DNA from: Rhodamnia argentea
Taxonomy: Eukaryota > Streptophyta > Magnoliopsida > Myrtales > Myrtaceae
Assembly: GCF_020921035.1 (NCBI RefSeq)
Contig: NC_063157.1
Span: 21,283,015-21,347,014 of the forward strand
Length of the DNA stretch: 64,000 nt
Direction: 5' to 3'
A model generated the notes under the pieces. It had not been told where the DNA came from, did not search any database, and worked only from the letters and a program-made list of their open reading frames with translations. Below, one piece after another: positions 50,639 through 62,583 of this stretch; position 1 is the stretch's first letter, and each line of letters starts with the position of its first letter. A program made the position numbers and the translations under genes.

Positions 50639-53600
50639 TCAACAGCAGGACACGTTCTCCTTTGCCAGGAGAAAGTTGCACGTTGAATAGATGGAAGCTG
50701 CAGCTGCCCGAACTGCTAATTCTCTCTCGGAATTGTCTGGCTTGTTAGATCTGCAAAACACAGACTATAATTATCAAGTGTCTCCTGGATAAACAATCTA
50801 CTTTCACTTGTAACGTAGTAGCTAAAGTTGGACAGAATGACAGAATCTCTGAGTATCATTGTCTGAATCAAGAAAATTGCAGCTTATGATAAAAAGACGG
50901 TTCTTGGAATTCCTGTCCTGAAACCCTCTTATGTATAAGACTGGACCAATGTTGCCGTTACACACTCCATGTGAAGATAAAGTTTCAAACAAGAAGCATG
51001 CTAGATTCTCAAAATAATACATGATCAGAGAATCCATCCCAAAGAGGCACCATGGGCATTACACTGCATGACAAAAGTACAGGGAAGAAGCGCGATTATG
51101 TATGGTTTGACTTTCATCAACGCTAATATTTAACCAATATTAACCCCATATTTCAAGACAAAATCCATAAGAGAATATTTATTTAATGCGATGCTCATTG
51201 CAGGAAACACAGAGGAATACGAAAATTTGTGAACCTGCCTGGGACCTCTATGAAGAGTGATGATGACCCAACAAGCTGTTTGGTTGATTCATTTTTTTTA
51301 GCTGTCATAGACAAGTGTCATGGGACTCTGTGCACAAGATTCTCTAAAAGAGCTAGTAAATAATTGTACTATACCATTTACCTAGATATAATATCTGTAG
51401 CTCCCAGGTTCTCCGAACTGTAAGGCACATTCCACTGGACATGTTGCAGGCCATGTTCACAATGCGATTGCATCTCTTTCACTTGGTTCAGCCAGATCTC
51501 CTAAAAAATTCATGAAGTGAGACTAAACTAGGTTCAAATTAATTTATAGAGAAATTAATCTCCACAACTGAGAGAGAGAGAGAGAGAGAGGAGTTTGTAA
51601 GACAGACAGTCATAAAGATGAGTGATGATATATCCACAAAAAGAGGCTCTGGTGCTAATCAGAGGGTGATTCGATCATCGTATCATAAAAGGCACCAAGA
51701 AATGAGAGGGTAAGTAAAAACCAAAATGGTGTAGCGAGAGACATAGAAGCTATCTATAGAAGAGTTGGAACTTGGCCACCAACAAGTTCTAATCAGAAGC
51801 TGTCCTGAAAATTTGTGATCTTCAAGAAGAATGTTGAAAACTCACAAGCTGTTGCTCTTCTTCAGAAAGCGCTTTATCCATCTGACAGAAGAGGGCACTC
51901 CATTTCGACAGGTGCATGTCAGCAATAGGACTATTGGTCAGGTGAGGATTATTCTCTTGATTAGATGAGAACTCCTTTGATATTAGAAAAGGCAATTCTG
52001 TGTTGATCACAGCCTGAACTCTCTTTTTACTGCGTTTCAAAGCTGCAATTTAATGAGAGCACATCATTAGTCAGACAGGATAGTCAACTTTGACCCTTTA
52101 CTCTAGCTACTACGTGCAACAGGGTATTACCTGCTAGACGTCCTTTAATGTCTTGATGCAGTAATTCTAACCATTGAGAAGCAACAGTTGCAGCTGAAAA
52201 ATATTGCACTTTCATTTGTCAGCTAAAAAGGCCTTTGAATTGTGTATTGCGACATCATAAAATCGAAGGTGCATATTCATAATCAGCTTGGCCCTTCACT
52301 ACCAGAGTTTACAGGACAATGACATGCAAAAACCAACTTTACGGCAGAATCCTTATGATCCACCCACCAAAAGAATTAAATAAGAAAACCAAAAAATAAA
52401 AAAACTACTCCCTCCCAGAAACAGAAAGTAAAAAAAAAAAAAAAGGACAGAAACAAATCAAGGAAGTACAATACAATATGTGACATAAGCATCCAGGAAG
52501 ATAGATTAACTAAACTGTGAAACAAGAACAAAAAAAAGATAATAATAGCATTAGAACAAACAGAGAAACAATCATGTACAATAAAAGGCTTACCTTTAAC
52601 AGAAAGTGAAGTGACACTGCCAAAAGTAGTTGAGTCTTCGTTGGACATAGACCAAGTAATCTCAGATGCTTTACTCGTTATTGATGACAATCTCAGCGCC
52701 AATCCATCATCCTGACTAATACTATTTGGATTTGAGACAAGATTCTTCTTGCACAATCCACCTGCCATGCCCAGATCCCCATTTTCTACTTCATGCTCTG
52801 AAATGGAAGATGAATACTTGTTCAGCATTGACATGGGGAATCCTGTGGTCTGCTTCCTCTCACATAAAGAACTGGGAGCTACATTTTCAGATGAATAAGA
52901 AAGCTGATGCTTTCCTGAATTATCGAAACATCCCAATGCCTTCCCATTACCAATTTCTTTCGTTTCACCTTTTGAATGACCAGCCTGTTTACTCCCTACA
53001 TGGCCATTTTCAGCCCTTCCTGACCTCACCAACGCCTCTATGATGGAATGGACTTGTTTTCTGTTCCTGACATGGTTTATGATCCCAGGGTTCAATTCAT
53101 TGAGCAGTCCACTAGGAGCAGCAATCTTGGTGAACCTATCTACCTGTTCTTTCTTTGCAAGCTCCAGCTTTTTCTTCAGAACATCATTCTTACTCTTCCT
53201 ACCGCGTTGCTTCGGGATTGGTATGCCCCCATGAGCGGACGAGAGAAAGCCATTTTGCTTCATTTCATTCCAAAGCCTGAATGAATCTTTCTCCTCCAAT
53301 GGGCCAGTTGAACTAGCACACTCAGACGCATCCACAGGCTTCAACTGATCAAGATTTTTGTAAGGGTAAAATGGATTTACATTCACAGAGCTGGAAAGGT
53401 CTTCTGCATTGAGATTCAAGTCAAGGCCCTTTGAGTATGCATGATGATCACTTGAAGTTTCATGCTGTCTGAACAAAGAAACTTCATCTGCTTCCTTGGT
53501 TTCTCCAGTATGTTTAGGATTGACATCACTCTCGAATTTGTTGGCGGAGCAAATTTCAGTATTAAGATCAAGTTGTACAGGCTTACAATTACCCTCTACA

Positions 53601-54551
53601 GGTAAAGAATTTCTTTCAGACTTGTCGTCATGAGAACCATTTGTAATAGAGGTGACCGGCTCCTCGGTTACCTGGGACCTACCTAGTCCTTCTTCCCCAC
53701 ATTGAGAGGAAACTTTGCCACCCTTGTCTTTGACAGATTTTGGAGAATGGTTGTTAGTTCCTGAATCAAAATTTGAAAATAAAGTACACTATCATGCACA
53801 CACAAAAATTTCAAAAAACCCCAGGAAAAGTAACAACATTGTCAATTTCCACATCTCTAGTATTGATATAGAGGAAAATGCAAAGAACATCATTGTGTTC
53901 CATATGCTGTCATAACTATGAACATCATTGCATATCTCCAATATTCTTAGTCATGACACTTTGAAAAAGGAAAAAAAAAATTCATGGCTTGATCGATAAA
54001 ATGAGGCAATGCAATTCAAGTTGAACTCAGGGTCCGCATCATTTCATAATCAATCTCCACGGTTAAACGCACAATTTGCATCCAGCAATTCTGAAACTCA
54101 TTATAAGAATAGCTTGAACCATAAGGTATATAGAGGATTAAAATTGAACTACTACCGGAAGAAAAAAAGAGAAGAAAAAGTCGAGGGTCGACAGTTTTTA
54201 TTTCAAATGGAGACCTAAATTTGAATTCCCAACTCTCCCACTGAACTCAAAGAACAAGTACATAAAAAATGAAGAGGGAACAAGATTACCTTCGCGACGC
54301 AATACGGATTCCAAATCCCTCATTTTGACTCGCTTGCGTGCAACTTCATGTTTCTCCTCGGTCACCAGATGGCGCTTCTCCCCACTCGACTGATACACCC
54401 AACATCAGCAATATGAAAACGGAAAACAGAACAGACCCAAAAAAAAAAAAAAAGGTGAGGGGGAAATGAGTAAAAATCCGACCTTTACATGTGATTTAGG
54501 CGATGCCAAAGTCCGACCAGAAACACTTCCTGAATCACACTGATCCTCCAT
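50639..54551 (-). CDS. UCP030365-type conserved plant protein, probably nuclear (7 exons)
   Basis: Function unknown. Exons (minus): 54551-54483, 54389-54290, 53760-52594, 52193-52131, 52042-51846, 51500-51382, 50750-50639, giving 608 residues in frame. Exon 3 alone encodes 388 residues. The N-terminus has a basic patch (ARKRVKMRDLESVLRREG). Near residue 169 is LDLNLN, an LxLxL EAR-like repression motif. A second basic segment (PKQRGRKSKNDVLKKKLELA) looks like a nuclear signal. A conserved middle reads LLNELNPGIINHVRNRKQVH. The C-terminal region (ATVASQWLELLHQDIKGRLA, LKRSKKRVQAVINTELPFLI, KWSALFCQMDKALSEEEQQL, RAAAASIYSTCNFLLAKENV) is compact and helical. I recall AT2G40630 as 'uncharacterised conserved protein UCP030365', adjacent to the U-box gene as here. 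Confidence 0.85.
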
Positions 54552-56612
54552 TTTCTTCCCGACCCAGTTCAAAATCCGAGACCTTTAACACCGACTCTTG
54601 AACAAATAGACAAGAACTTCTCACGGGTATTCAGAAACTATTGACACACGAAAACAACTAGGACAGTCCACGAAAACCGGAAAAGCTTCAATTCGTTTGA
54701 AATGGGTGCGAGTTCTCTCTCAAAAAAGGATGACTATGGCTGTGAATATGTAAGATAATGGTGGGTTAGGGTTTAAATGGGCAAGATCTGGTATTGACAA
54801 TTGGGGTATCTTATTTATGTGCTGGTTTTTAATGCTTTCTTTGGATTTGAAACGCAGAGAGAGCGCGCTTGCAGACGCTGTCTGATCCGGTGATTCTTGC
54901 ATATTTACAAGCAATCTGCAACTTATAGTAGTTTAATTAATGTTTTCTTTTTTTATCCTCCGGGGCCAAACAACGTGGCCAAGAAGAACTAAGAAAGATG
55001 TCTCTTTTCCGGTTCTCCTTTCTTGTTTTTTTCAAATTCAAATAGTTTGGAGGGACTTTCTGCTGGGCCCGTTGGCTCCCGGTCCCCCCTCTATCTCCTC
55101 TCATGAAAAGTCAGGCGGCGCGCACGCATCCCCATCCTTTCAAACACGGGCCGATCCTGGGCGGGCCTGATGTTGGATAAGCCCGCTCGTCTGTGTTATG
55201 TTGAAACTCGTGACTAGAACTGATGTTCGTAGTCGTGTTGGACCGGGCCGGACCCAATTCATATGCTTGAAGATAAGGGAAACTGAACCCCGCGTGGGCC
55301 GACAACTTCCTAAGGAAAATATAACGTTGTCATATCGCTCACGACTTCGGGGAAGGGCAAATGGTCTAGGGTAGGGGTGGGCAAATCGGACCGCTCGAAT
55401 TAAATCAGGACCACCGATCCGGTTCTCGATTCTTGAAGGGAATCGGACCAGACCGTGAACCGATCACCTCTAGTTTAGGGTCAACTTCATTTTTACTTTA
55501 CAAAAAAAATACTCCAAAAGTAAAAAAATAAAGTTGCATAACCAAATGAATTTTTGCTCCAAAAGTTGCATTGCCAAGCAGATTTCTTCTCCAGAAATGT
55601 TGTCATGCATGTTCAATCTCGAGCTAATGATCAGATCAATGCTTCTGGTTTATGGTTGAAATCTACTTTGAAGCTCATGTATTGACTGTCCAAAGCCGCA
55701 AAACACATGGATTTTATTCTTAACGAGCTCTTTTCCATGGTTCGTATGGTCTATCGCCGCAAACGCCAAAGCAAATGTTCAAATGAAATTTGATTATCCA
55801 TGACATTCAAGGTACAGTGATACGATTTGCCCTACAACATATCAAGGCAATATCATCCTGTGTTCCCAAACAAAGCAGACACAATCAACCTCAGCACACT
55901 TAGGCATCATCGGTTGCTGTATCCTAACAGCAAACGGGCAGAACCGTCGTTATATGAGTCAACGTCAACCACTTTCATCACGGAGCATGGAAGAATTCAG
56001 ATCACTAGGTTACTAATCACAGGGATCTTCGTGCCGATCATACTTAGGCGGAGAACTGGCTAAGTTCAGATCAATCATTTGGCAAAGGAGCGACATTACA
56101 CAGAATGGCGAAGCGGTAAATTCGGAATTCTGCTTATTTGATCAATTCCCCAGAGATGACAGAAAGCAGAGTCCGGCACACGTTGAAATATGCCTTGAGC
56201 CTGAAAGTTGCCTGTGCACTCCATCTGCTCTGCTCCAACGGCAAACTGTAAACTGAGATCGGTATAACGCCCAGAATTTAAGTGCTTACGTGACCCAAAC
56301 AAGACCCGACCCAAAAATACTCAAAAGTCCAGGTCGGGCCGGGTCGTGTTTCGGACAACGTACCGGAGAGTATGGTAACAAGCACCGGAGAATCAGATCT
56401 ATGACCACCCAAAAAAGTGGGGAAAAGAAAGAACTGTCATACTAAAATTTAATTACTTCTTCCCTACGAATTGTCTATACATTTGAAGCTCAAATCATTA
56501 AGAATCATCACCAATCAACCTCGACGATCTGCACTGAATGTTGCTTACAGTTGAAACGAATGAATCGAGCAACCCCTCCTCCCATTGTGATCTGGGACAC
56601 TCGCTGACCCTT
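54552..56612. other. Intergenic, promoter of UCP030365-type gene and repeat debris
   Basis: The first several hundred bases upstream of 54551 serve as promoter/leader. At about 55360-55480 there is a short dispersed motif ('ggggtgggcaaatcggacc', 'gaccgtgaaccgatcacc') characteristic of low-copy plant repeats. Nothing in 55500-56500 was recognised; the open frame at 55827-56063 has no domain. Confidence 0.45.
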
Positions 56613-57314
56613 CTACAACCAGGATTTCATGAGCTGCGACCTTGCGGATTCTCGGAAACTCTTCACCTTCATCAAGCAGAAATGCGTGCTGACCGACCCT
56701 AAACCTGACCCGACCCTGCAAGTCTCGAGCAAATAGCAAGCCGGCCTGCAATTAGCCCCCTTCCCCTGCACCACCAATCCCCAAATTTTGTTCACGTTAT
56801 CTTGTTCATTCTCACCATCCTCAAGCTCCTCCACGTAAATCACACCTTCAGGCTTTTGGACCTCCCCCTTCTCCCACTTCATCTTCACGCAATCCCAATC
56901 TTCCTCCCTCACCCGCTTCTCCGTCCTCAACCTTATCGACTCGCCATCCAGGCCCCCGCCCCCGCCCCCACTGCGGCTGTCATCGTAGACGTGCACGAAC
57001 AATGGCGCCTCCCGGAGATTCCTGACGATCTCCACCACCGAGCCCTCCATCCAATCGTCCAGCTTCTCGTGAGCGATCGCCGTCCCCTCGTCCAACTCCT
57101 GGTACGGTTTGGGCTTCCTGGGGATCGACCCGCGTCTCCCGATCGGCATCAAGGCCGAAACAGCGCCACCCGCCTGGGTTTTCGATCCTGTTCTCTTGGG
57201 GATCGTCAGAGCACAAGGTTTCCATGGGCTCTGATGATCAATCTGGCGAGAGGGAACATGGGAGCGGCTCATGGAACACTCGCCGCCGCTGCATCGGACC
57301 CCCAAAGACGCCAT
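56613..57314 (-). CDS. DUF7804-type protein, probably chloroplast-targeted, intronless
   Basis: Conserved plant protein of unknown function; 233 residues from the Met at 57314 (the frame stays open to a Met at 57359, giving 248). The N-terminus is rich in Ser, Arg and Gly without acidic residues until about residue 70 (MASLGVRCSGGECSMSRSH), fitting a plastid transit peptide. The conserved part opens with KLDDWMEGSVVEIVRNLREA and PLFVHVYDD, continues after a Gly run (GGGGGG) with EEDWDCVKMKWEKGE and PEGVIYVEELED, and ends with IWGLVVQGKGANCRPACYLL, ETCRVGSGLG, THFCLMKVKSF and SQLMKSWL. The Cys-rich end (CRPACYLLETCRVG, THFC) is the hallmark I associate with this family. The family name is from memory and should be confirmed. 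The upstream region holds a cluster of ACGT elements. Confidence 0.7.
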   Translation of the reverse strand: MASLGVRCSGGECSMSRSHVPSRQIDHQSPWKPCALTIPKRTGSKTQAGGAVSALMPIGRRGSIPRKPKPYQELDEGTAIAHEKLDDWMEGSVVEIVRNLREAPLFVHVYDDSRSGGGGGGLDGESIRLRTEKRVREEDWDCVKMKWEKGEVQKPEGVIYVEELEDGENEQDNVNKIWGLVVQGKGANCRPACYLLETCRVGSGLGSVSTHFCLMKVKSFRESARSQLMKSWL

Positions 57315-58350
57315 TGTTGAACACCAGGTGGCTCTGAGGGGAGAGCCCAGAAGCAACAACGCAGTGATTCAAGCTTTCCCCACTTCTTGATCTGGGAAAG
57401 AAAGGGTTTTCGGTGGATGAAAGAAGACGATGAATGGTGATTTTCTAAGGGAACGAGAGAACAAATATGGATCGAACTAGGACTAATCTCATCAATGGGT
57501 GGTCAAGATTGGATTGTGACGATGGGAAGAAGCAGAAACAAGAATTGGAATTTCGATTCGAAAGTTGGTGTTTTTGAAAGGAGGGTTTGTATAGATTCGG
57601 GAGGATCAACGTCATGACTGGGACGCATCCAGCTTGGTAGTTGCACCCGCCACGCAAATTCCAATAGGCCACCTGAAAACTTGAGGAGTTGTTGCGTGCG
57701 GTCGGGAGTATCGGACTTCGGTGCACCCCTTTCCCTCCCAGCCAATGGCAAAATTCAGAAGAAGTATTCTCAGGAACTATAAAGTTCTTTCGAATTTGGA
57801 TGAAGGTCTTTTGAATTCGACGGTCGAAAATTACGGTGGGGAGGTGGAATTGATCGAATGAATACGCATTGATTATGCATCGAAGCGATGAGCTAGAGTT
57901 TAGAATTGATCAAGAGATTAACATTAGCACGAGACGCGCATTCTAAACGTTAAAACACTAATTCAAACGATGGAGTTTATCTTGATTGAATATTAAAAGC
58001 AATCTAATTCACAAAATTAACATGAGTTCAAAAAGTAATTTTAGTACGAATAACATTATTGGAATTCAATTTAAAAAAAAAATCATCTTGAATTAGTTCG
58101 ATAGTTTTTGGGCACAAAGTGAGGATTCTTTCCCAGAAAGAGAGGGAGAGGGAGAGATTAGAAAATACATGACTTAAGATGACATTGGAAAGTGAAATTC
58201 TGTTGGTGCTTGCAATCCAGGTTTCCTGCTACCGGGTGCAGAAGATAAGAGCTTCCTTGGCTCGAAATGCCACGAGGTCAAATGCCACCGGAACGTGCAC
58301 TTTTGTTCCCTCCGCGAGGGTCACACGAGGCAACGCGTTAAAATCTGGTG
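57315..58350. other. Upstream region of DUF7804-type gene
   Basis: No gene is supported. Minus-strand frames at 57445-57751 lie in the probable leader and lack domains. From 57830 to 58130 the sequence is plain A/T-rich DNA. Confidence 0.4.
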
Positions 58351-58680
58351 TGACGTGGATCGAAAACAATCTGGGCCGTGCATCGAGTCCATCAGACAAG
58401 GTTTCTTCAGAATCAACGGCGAGGCGGGAACCATATTAATCGCCCCGTCATCGTTTGGCGGGCTAGAGCCACAATGAATTTGGTGACGTGGAGGTCGGTG
58501 GTTGGTCCAGGGGGGTGGGGAGCGCGGGCTGACACGCGAAAACTGCAAGCGGTCGCGGCTCGCCACATGCTGAAGTCGATTCTCTCAGCACATTCCGTCC
58601 AATGGAATCCGACACGAGGACACGTGGACCGGGTCGAGCGCCACGTCATCCGAGTCACGGTTGGACGTGGTCCACGTCAG
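58351..58680. promoter_or_regulatory. Cluster of ACGT-core (G-box/ABRE-like) elements
   Basis: Six ACGT cores in 330 bases: tgacgtgg at 58351 and in 58483-58491, cacgtgg at 58621, ccacgtca at 58641, gacgtgg at 58664 and ccacgtca at 58672; the last pair is almost palindromic. ACGTGG/CCACGT is the core of ABA-response and light-response elements bound by bZIP and bHLH factors. The segment is unusually G/C-rich for this intergenic region. The nearest start codon is the DUF7804-type gene about 1 kb away on the minus strand; the link is inference. Confidence 0.4.
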
Positions 58681-59847
58681 AGAGAGGAGGTGGTCAAAGA
58701 ACTCGTCATTTTTTACTCGGGAGAGGGGGGGGGGAGAAGGTCCACAATTTTCACATGGAAAACAAAACATTTTATTTTTCAGCATCTGGAACATGGACCG
58801 GTCAAAATTAAATTAAAGGCATGGACATGGAAAGCGGCATGTTCTTTTTTATTAGAGAAAACGACATACCATCACCAGAATTGCACCGAGTCCTCTTTGA
58901 TTATTCTAAGGTTTTCCCTGGTCTCCTAATATGTTCATTGCAACTTTGAAGGGTACAAAAATCTACTGAGAGTCAGGCACGTGATTACGCACCTTCTAAT
59001 TCTAGAAAAATATTTGTCATTTTTACAGTTACCAAATTATACACGTATATTCAACCCGAAAAAAAAATTATACACGTATAAAAGTCACATCGTATTAGGT
59101 TTTCGGCAAAAATGGTTCTTTTTTTTTCTTTTAAACTCATTTCATGTCTTTTCTTTAGTCAAATAATGATACAACATTTTAAGATTCTCAAGAATAATTC
59201 AAATGCTCAAAATATGGTTATTAATTTCACATCCGTAGAAATATATACGGGATAATTGTCCAAAAAATTTTAAATTTATCGTATGACAGCCGATTCGGTT
59301 ATAAATTTTTCAATTTCGCCAATTTAATACTAAACCTTTTGACGATTCTTCAATGTAGTCCTTCCGATTAATTTTGGCTCGTAATAGTGACATGGTCGAA
59401 GGGCTGTCCTACATGGCAAGCGAGCAATTTTTGAAATTTTTCTTGTAAATTTTCTGAACTTTTGTCTTTCCTTTTTTCTTTTTTTTTTTTTTTTCCTATG
59501 TCTCTCCACCGATCACCGAGGCCTCAACAATGGTTGGCAGAGGATGACTATGCCACGACGGACGATTGGTGCCAACTGGACCGCCAAGTTAGCGATTCCG
59601 AGCAAAATTAGCCGAAAGGGCTATTTTCAGAAATGGTCAACAAATCCACACGACGGGATACATTGAAACATCGGCCAATTTCACCCAGTCCTATAGCTCA
59701 CTTATCTGAAAGACTCAAGTTTAGAAGCGCCTTGCATTACTTTAGGTACTCTTCGGAGTGTACAACGGAGTACAAGGCCACAAGCAGTGATATAGTATCG
59801 TTTTCCCGACAACTGGTTCTCGACATTTGCAATAATAGCGGCGAAGC
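58681..59847. other. Intergenic with MITE-like fragment
   Basis: About 59245-59460 is a member of the dispersed family with 'ataattgtccaaaaaatttt', 'cgccaatttaatac' and 'gtgacatggtcgaag' words, followed by a T-rich run. It is related in layout to the fragments at 7818 and 9638. No coding region was found. Confidence 0.4.
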
Positions 59848-60235
59848 AACACGGGCTAGCAATCAAACACGTCTTCCCCATGAACTACACAAGTCCCCGC
59901 CGATGCTTGAACTGAAAAAACTTCCAAGTTCCATCGTCAAGTCCCCAATGGATTCAGAGGAACCGTTGAGGCACGATGTGTTCGTGAGCCCTTCTGAGGC
60001 TCGTACGCTCGCGGCCGGGGGCATTCCTGAAGAACCTACCCGAGGCGCCGGTTCAAGGAAGAGGTGGCGACAACCGTATGTTGTGAGAGTAGAGGCGAGC
60101 CGAGGGAGGGGACAGACCGGTAATTACGGCAAAGCCGAGGCCAAGCACGTGGGGAGGCGTGGCGGAGATTCAAATGGATGGAAGCCATTGTCATTGCTTC
60201 CAACTTGTCCGGATTGCATCTCCGAGGGTTAGGTC
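59848..60235 (+). pseudogene. Internally deleted TIR-domain gene relic, paralogue of 62584 gene
   Basis: The leader (from 'gaagcaacacggg') and the start (MDSEEPLRHDVFVS at 59948) match the leader and start (MGSEERSKHDVFVN) of the TIR gene at 62584. After about 14 residues the match jumps to the last third of the TIR domain, seen at DNA level in 'cgtatgttgtgagagtagag', 'gccgaggccaagcacg' and 'cattgcttccaac...ggattgcatctcc'. Roughly 230 bases encoding the BB-loop and the catalytic Glu region are missing and the downstream reading frame differs. There is an open frame across it, but its residues are not TIR-like. It is a host gene relic; the duplication is local and same-strand. Confidence 0.75.
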
Positions 60236-61490
60236 ATTTCGAGAAGACTGCACCTAATATGAACTACCCCTTCTCTTCAAAGGGCCTCTGTTTTGTTTTT
60301 TATGGATTGAGAATTCCTAACAATGTTCCGATTTCAAATGGTTGATACAAATTGTATGTAAATTTGCTCTGAAAACACGAAGGAGAGGGTCTTTTGTGCG
60401 AGTATTCTATCATGAATCCTTAATTTAGCACTTAACTCATTTTTTTTAGGACAATAGCGTTTTATCTGATCATTCGTGTTCGATTTTGACGACCGCCAAC
60501 TATGCCTCCGGCAATATATTTTTTTAAGGAAAATACTTTTCTAACAATACTATTAGAGACAGTACAATCTCAATCGTAAATCCGCACACCATCACCGCGT
60601 GTCTTACATAAAATACTCATTAATTAAGAGATTATATGGTCAGAAATAACTAACTATAGTCAATACTGTTAGGCCAGCAGTTTCTGACCAAATAGGTCAT
60701 GAGTACTTGCTGTTGCTAGAAGTTCATTTTGGGCTTTCTTCGGAAGAATATGGGTTCCACTGCAATGGGCCTTGTATTTGATAGAGCTGGAGGGGTATTC
60801 AAACATGCCAGTCCAATGATCCATAAGAAATCGTTAGCTGTGATTGGTGGAATGAGATTTTTTTTTTTTTTCAGGAAGGAAATCTTTAATTTCACACGAA
60901 TGAGAAATACACGACTTCAAAACAAAATCAATCCCAAAGAGTTATACTTTGGTGCAAATATAAAAAATAAATTAACTTAGTACAGACTGTAGAGACTCGT
61001 TCATTCCACAATAACTACATAAAGATCAATGATCGATACGTATACATAGTAATAATCTCTCTCGTAACTCTTAAGAAGTATCGGATCAAAAAATTTATTA
61101 GATGCAGAATGATTGGACTTAACTCCATGAGCTAAGGACATACCGAGCTTTCGTAGGGAAATAACATCGGCCACGACAAGGCCATTCGTCATAACTAGTC
61201 ATAACTGATCATAGGAAACTGTAAATTCATCAGTTTAACTAATGAAGTATGTCTTGATTTTATTTTGGTCAAAAAAATATATCTCGATTTTGAGGATGGG
61301 AATTATGTCCCAACCAAATCGAAATGGGCTCGAAAGCAAGTCCGGTATCTGAACTTACTTGGGCGGACATTCGGACTTTCCCGTGCTTTAATAGGCCATG
61401 ATTTTCCCTTCTTAGCCCTCCCGAGTCCGTGACCTTCAACTCTTTTACTTAGGCACTATTTGTTTTCTTAAATCAATTGTGCTAAAGAAA
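60236..61490. other. Intergenic between TIR relic and MITE
   Basis: Near 60485-60520 'gacgaccgccaactatgcctccgg' echoes a word 3' of the intact TIR gene (63529, 'gaccgccgaccatgtgc'), so the duplicated unit may extend past the coding part. The rest is A/T-rich with no recognised feature. Confidence 0.4.
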
Positions 61491-62009
61491 GGGTTAATAC
61501 CACGAAAAACCTCAAACCGATACACCCGTAACAAATTTATCCAAAACTATTTTTTTAATCACAAAAATCATAAACCGGTACATTTGTGATAAATTTATCC
61601 CAAATTGGTGCATCTGTAATAAGTTATCATTTTTTAGTTTTCATTAAATCTAACTGTCAAATTGTTGAGTTAGATGACACGTGGCGATTGACGGGTGTAT
61701 CGGTTTGGGGTTTTTATCCTCTTCTTGTAAAAATGTATCAATTTCGAATTTTTCATGGTATTAAGCCAATTTAACAGAGGGTAAATTTGTCACGGGTGTA
61801 CCAATTTGAGGTTTTTCGTAGTAAAAAAAATTAGTTTAAGGTAAATTTGTCACCAATGTACCAGTTTAGAGCTTTTGGTGGTAAAAAAAAAATAGTTTGA
61901 GATAAATTTGTCATCGGTGTATCAATTTAGGGTTCTGATGGTCAAAAAAATCATTTGGGATAAATTTGTCACGAGTGTACTAGTTTGGAGTATTTCGTGG
62001 TATTAACCC
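61491..62009. mobile_element. MITE with inverted ends and 8-base target duplication
   Basis: The element starts GGGTTAATACCACGAAAAAC and ends with GTATTTCGTGGTATTAACCC; the ends are inverted copies that extend for about 50 bases. It is flanked on both sides by taaagaaa (61483-61490 and 62010-62017), an exact 8-base duplication as made by hAT-type transposases. The interior consists of several short degenerate repeats of 'ataaatttgtcac..gtgtacca'. No coding capacity, so it was moved by a transposase from elsewhere. A related broken copy is at 118-510. Confidence 0.8.
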
Positions 62010-62583
62010 TAAAGAAAAAAGGGACCCCAAACCTTGTGAACGATTTCAAGGCTGAAAACAATGTGCACCATGGTCATCCATGGGCTTGGTATCACGTTTT
62101 CGTCGTTATGAAAAATCGAGGCGATGTCGTCATAATGGAGGTGTTTCGAAAAAATAAGTAAATTTCAGGATCCCTACATCCTAATTGCTACGGTTTCCAA
62201 CGGTACGGTACGACACGAACCAAGAAAATGAAGGTTCTCTCGTTGCATCTTCATGTTGCGTGGGTGGAAGTCTCCATTTCTCTGCCTCTCCATTGCCCTG
62301 ATTGATTACAAAGAGACAGAGAGAGAAAAGGAAGAAGATGGAGGAAGGTGGTTGCGGGACTCGCAAGAAAAGAGAGAAGAAAGTTGGGAGAACTGGTCGC
62401 CGAGCTTATCCGTCAAAACGAAATTTAACCCCGAAGGTTCCGAAGGTGACGTCTCTCTCACGTTCTCCCTTCAATTAAATTGCAGCGAAGCAACACGGGA
62501 AGCAAGCTAGCAAGTCCGTTCCTTCCCCCTACCCAAATACTTTGCGCTGAGAGAAATTTCCAAGTTTCATCATCGATTCCGGA
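62010..62583. promoter_or_regulatory. Promoter and 5' leader of TIR-only gene
   Basis: Between the MITE and the start codon at 62584. The last 100 bases, from 'gaagcaacacggg', are conserved in the relic at 59848, which supports a transcribed leader. The open frame at 62253-62510 has no domain. No TATA box was assigned with confidence. Confidence 0.4.

Noticed and set aside
59633-60232. 199-residue plus-strand open frame
   Set aside because: Only its short MDSEE...HDVFV segment is TIR-like; the rest is an out-of-frame reading of a deleted TIR relic joined to unrelated upstream sequence.
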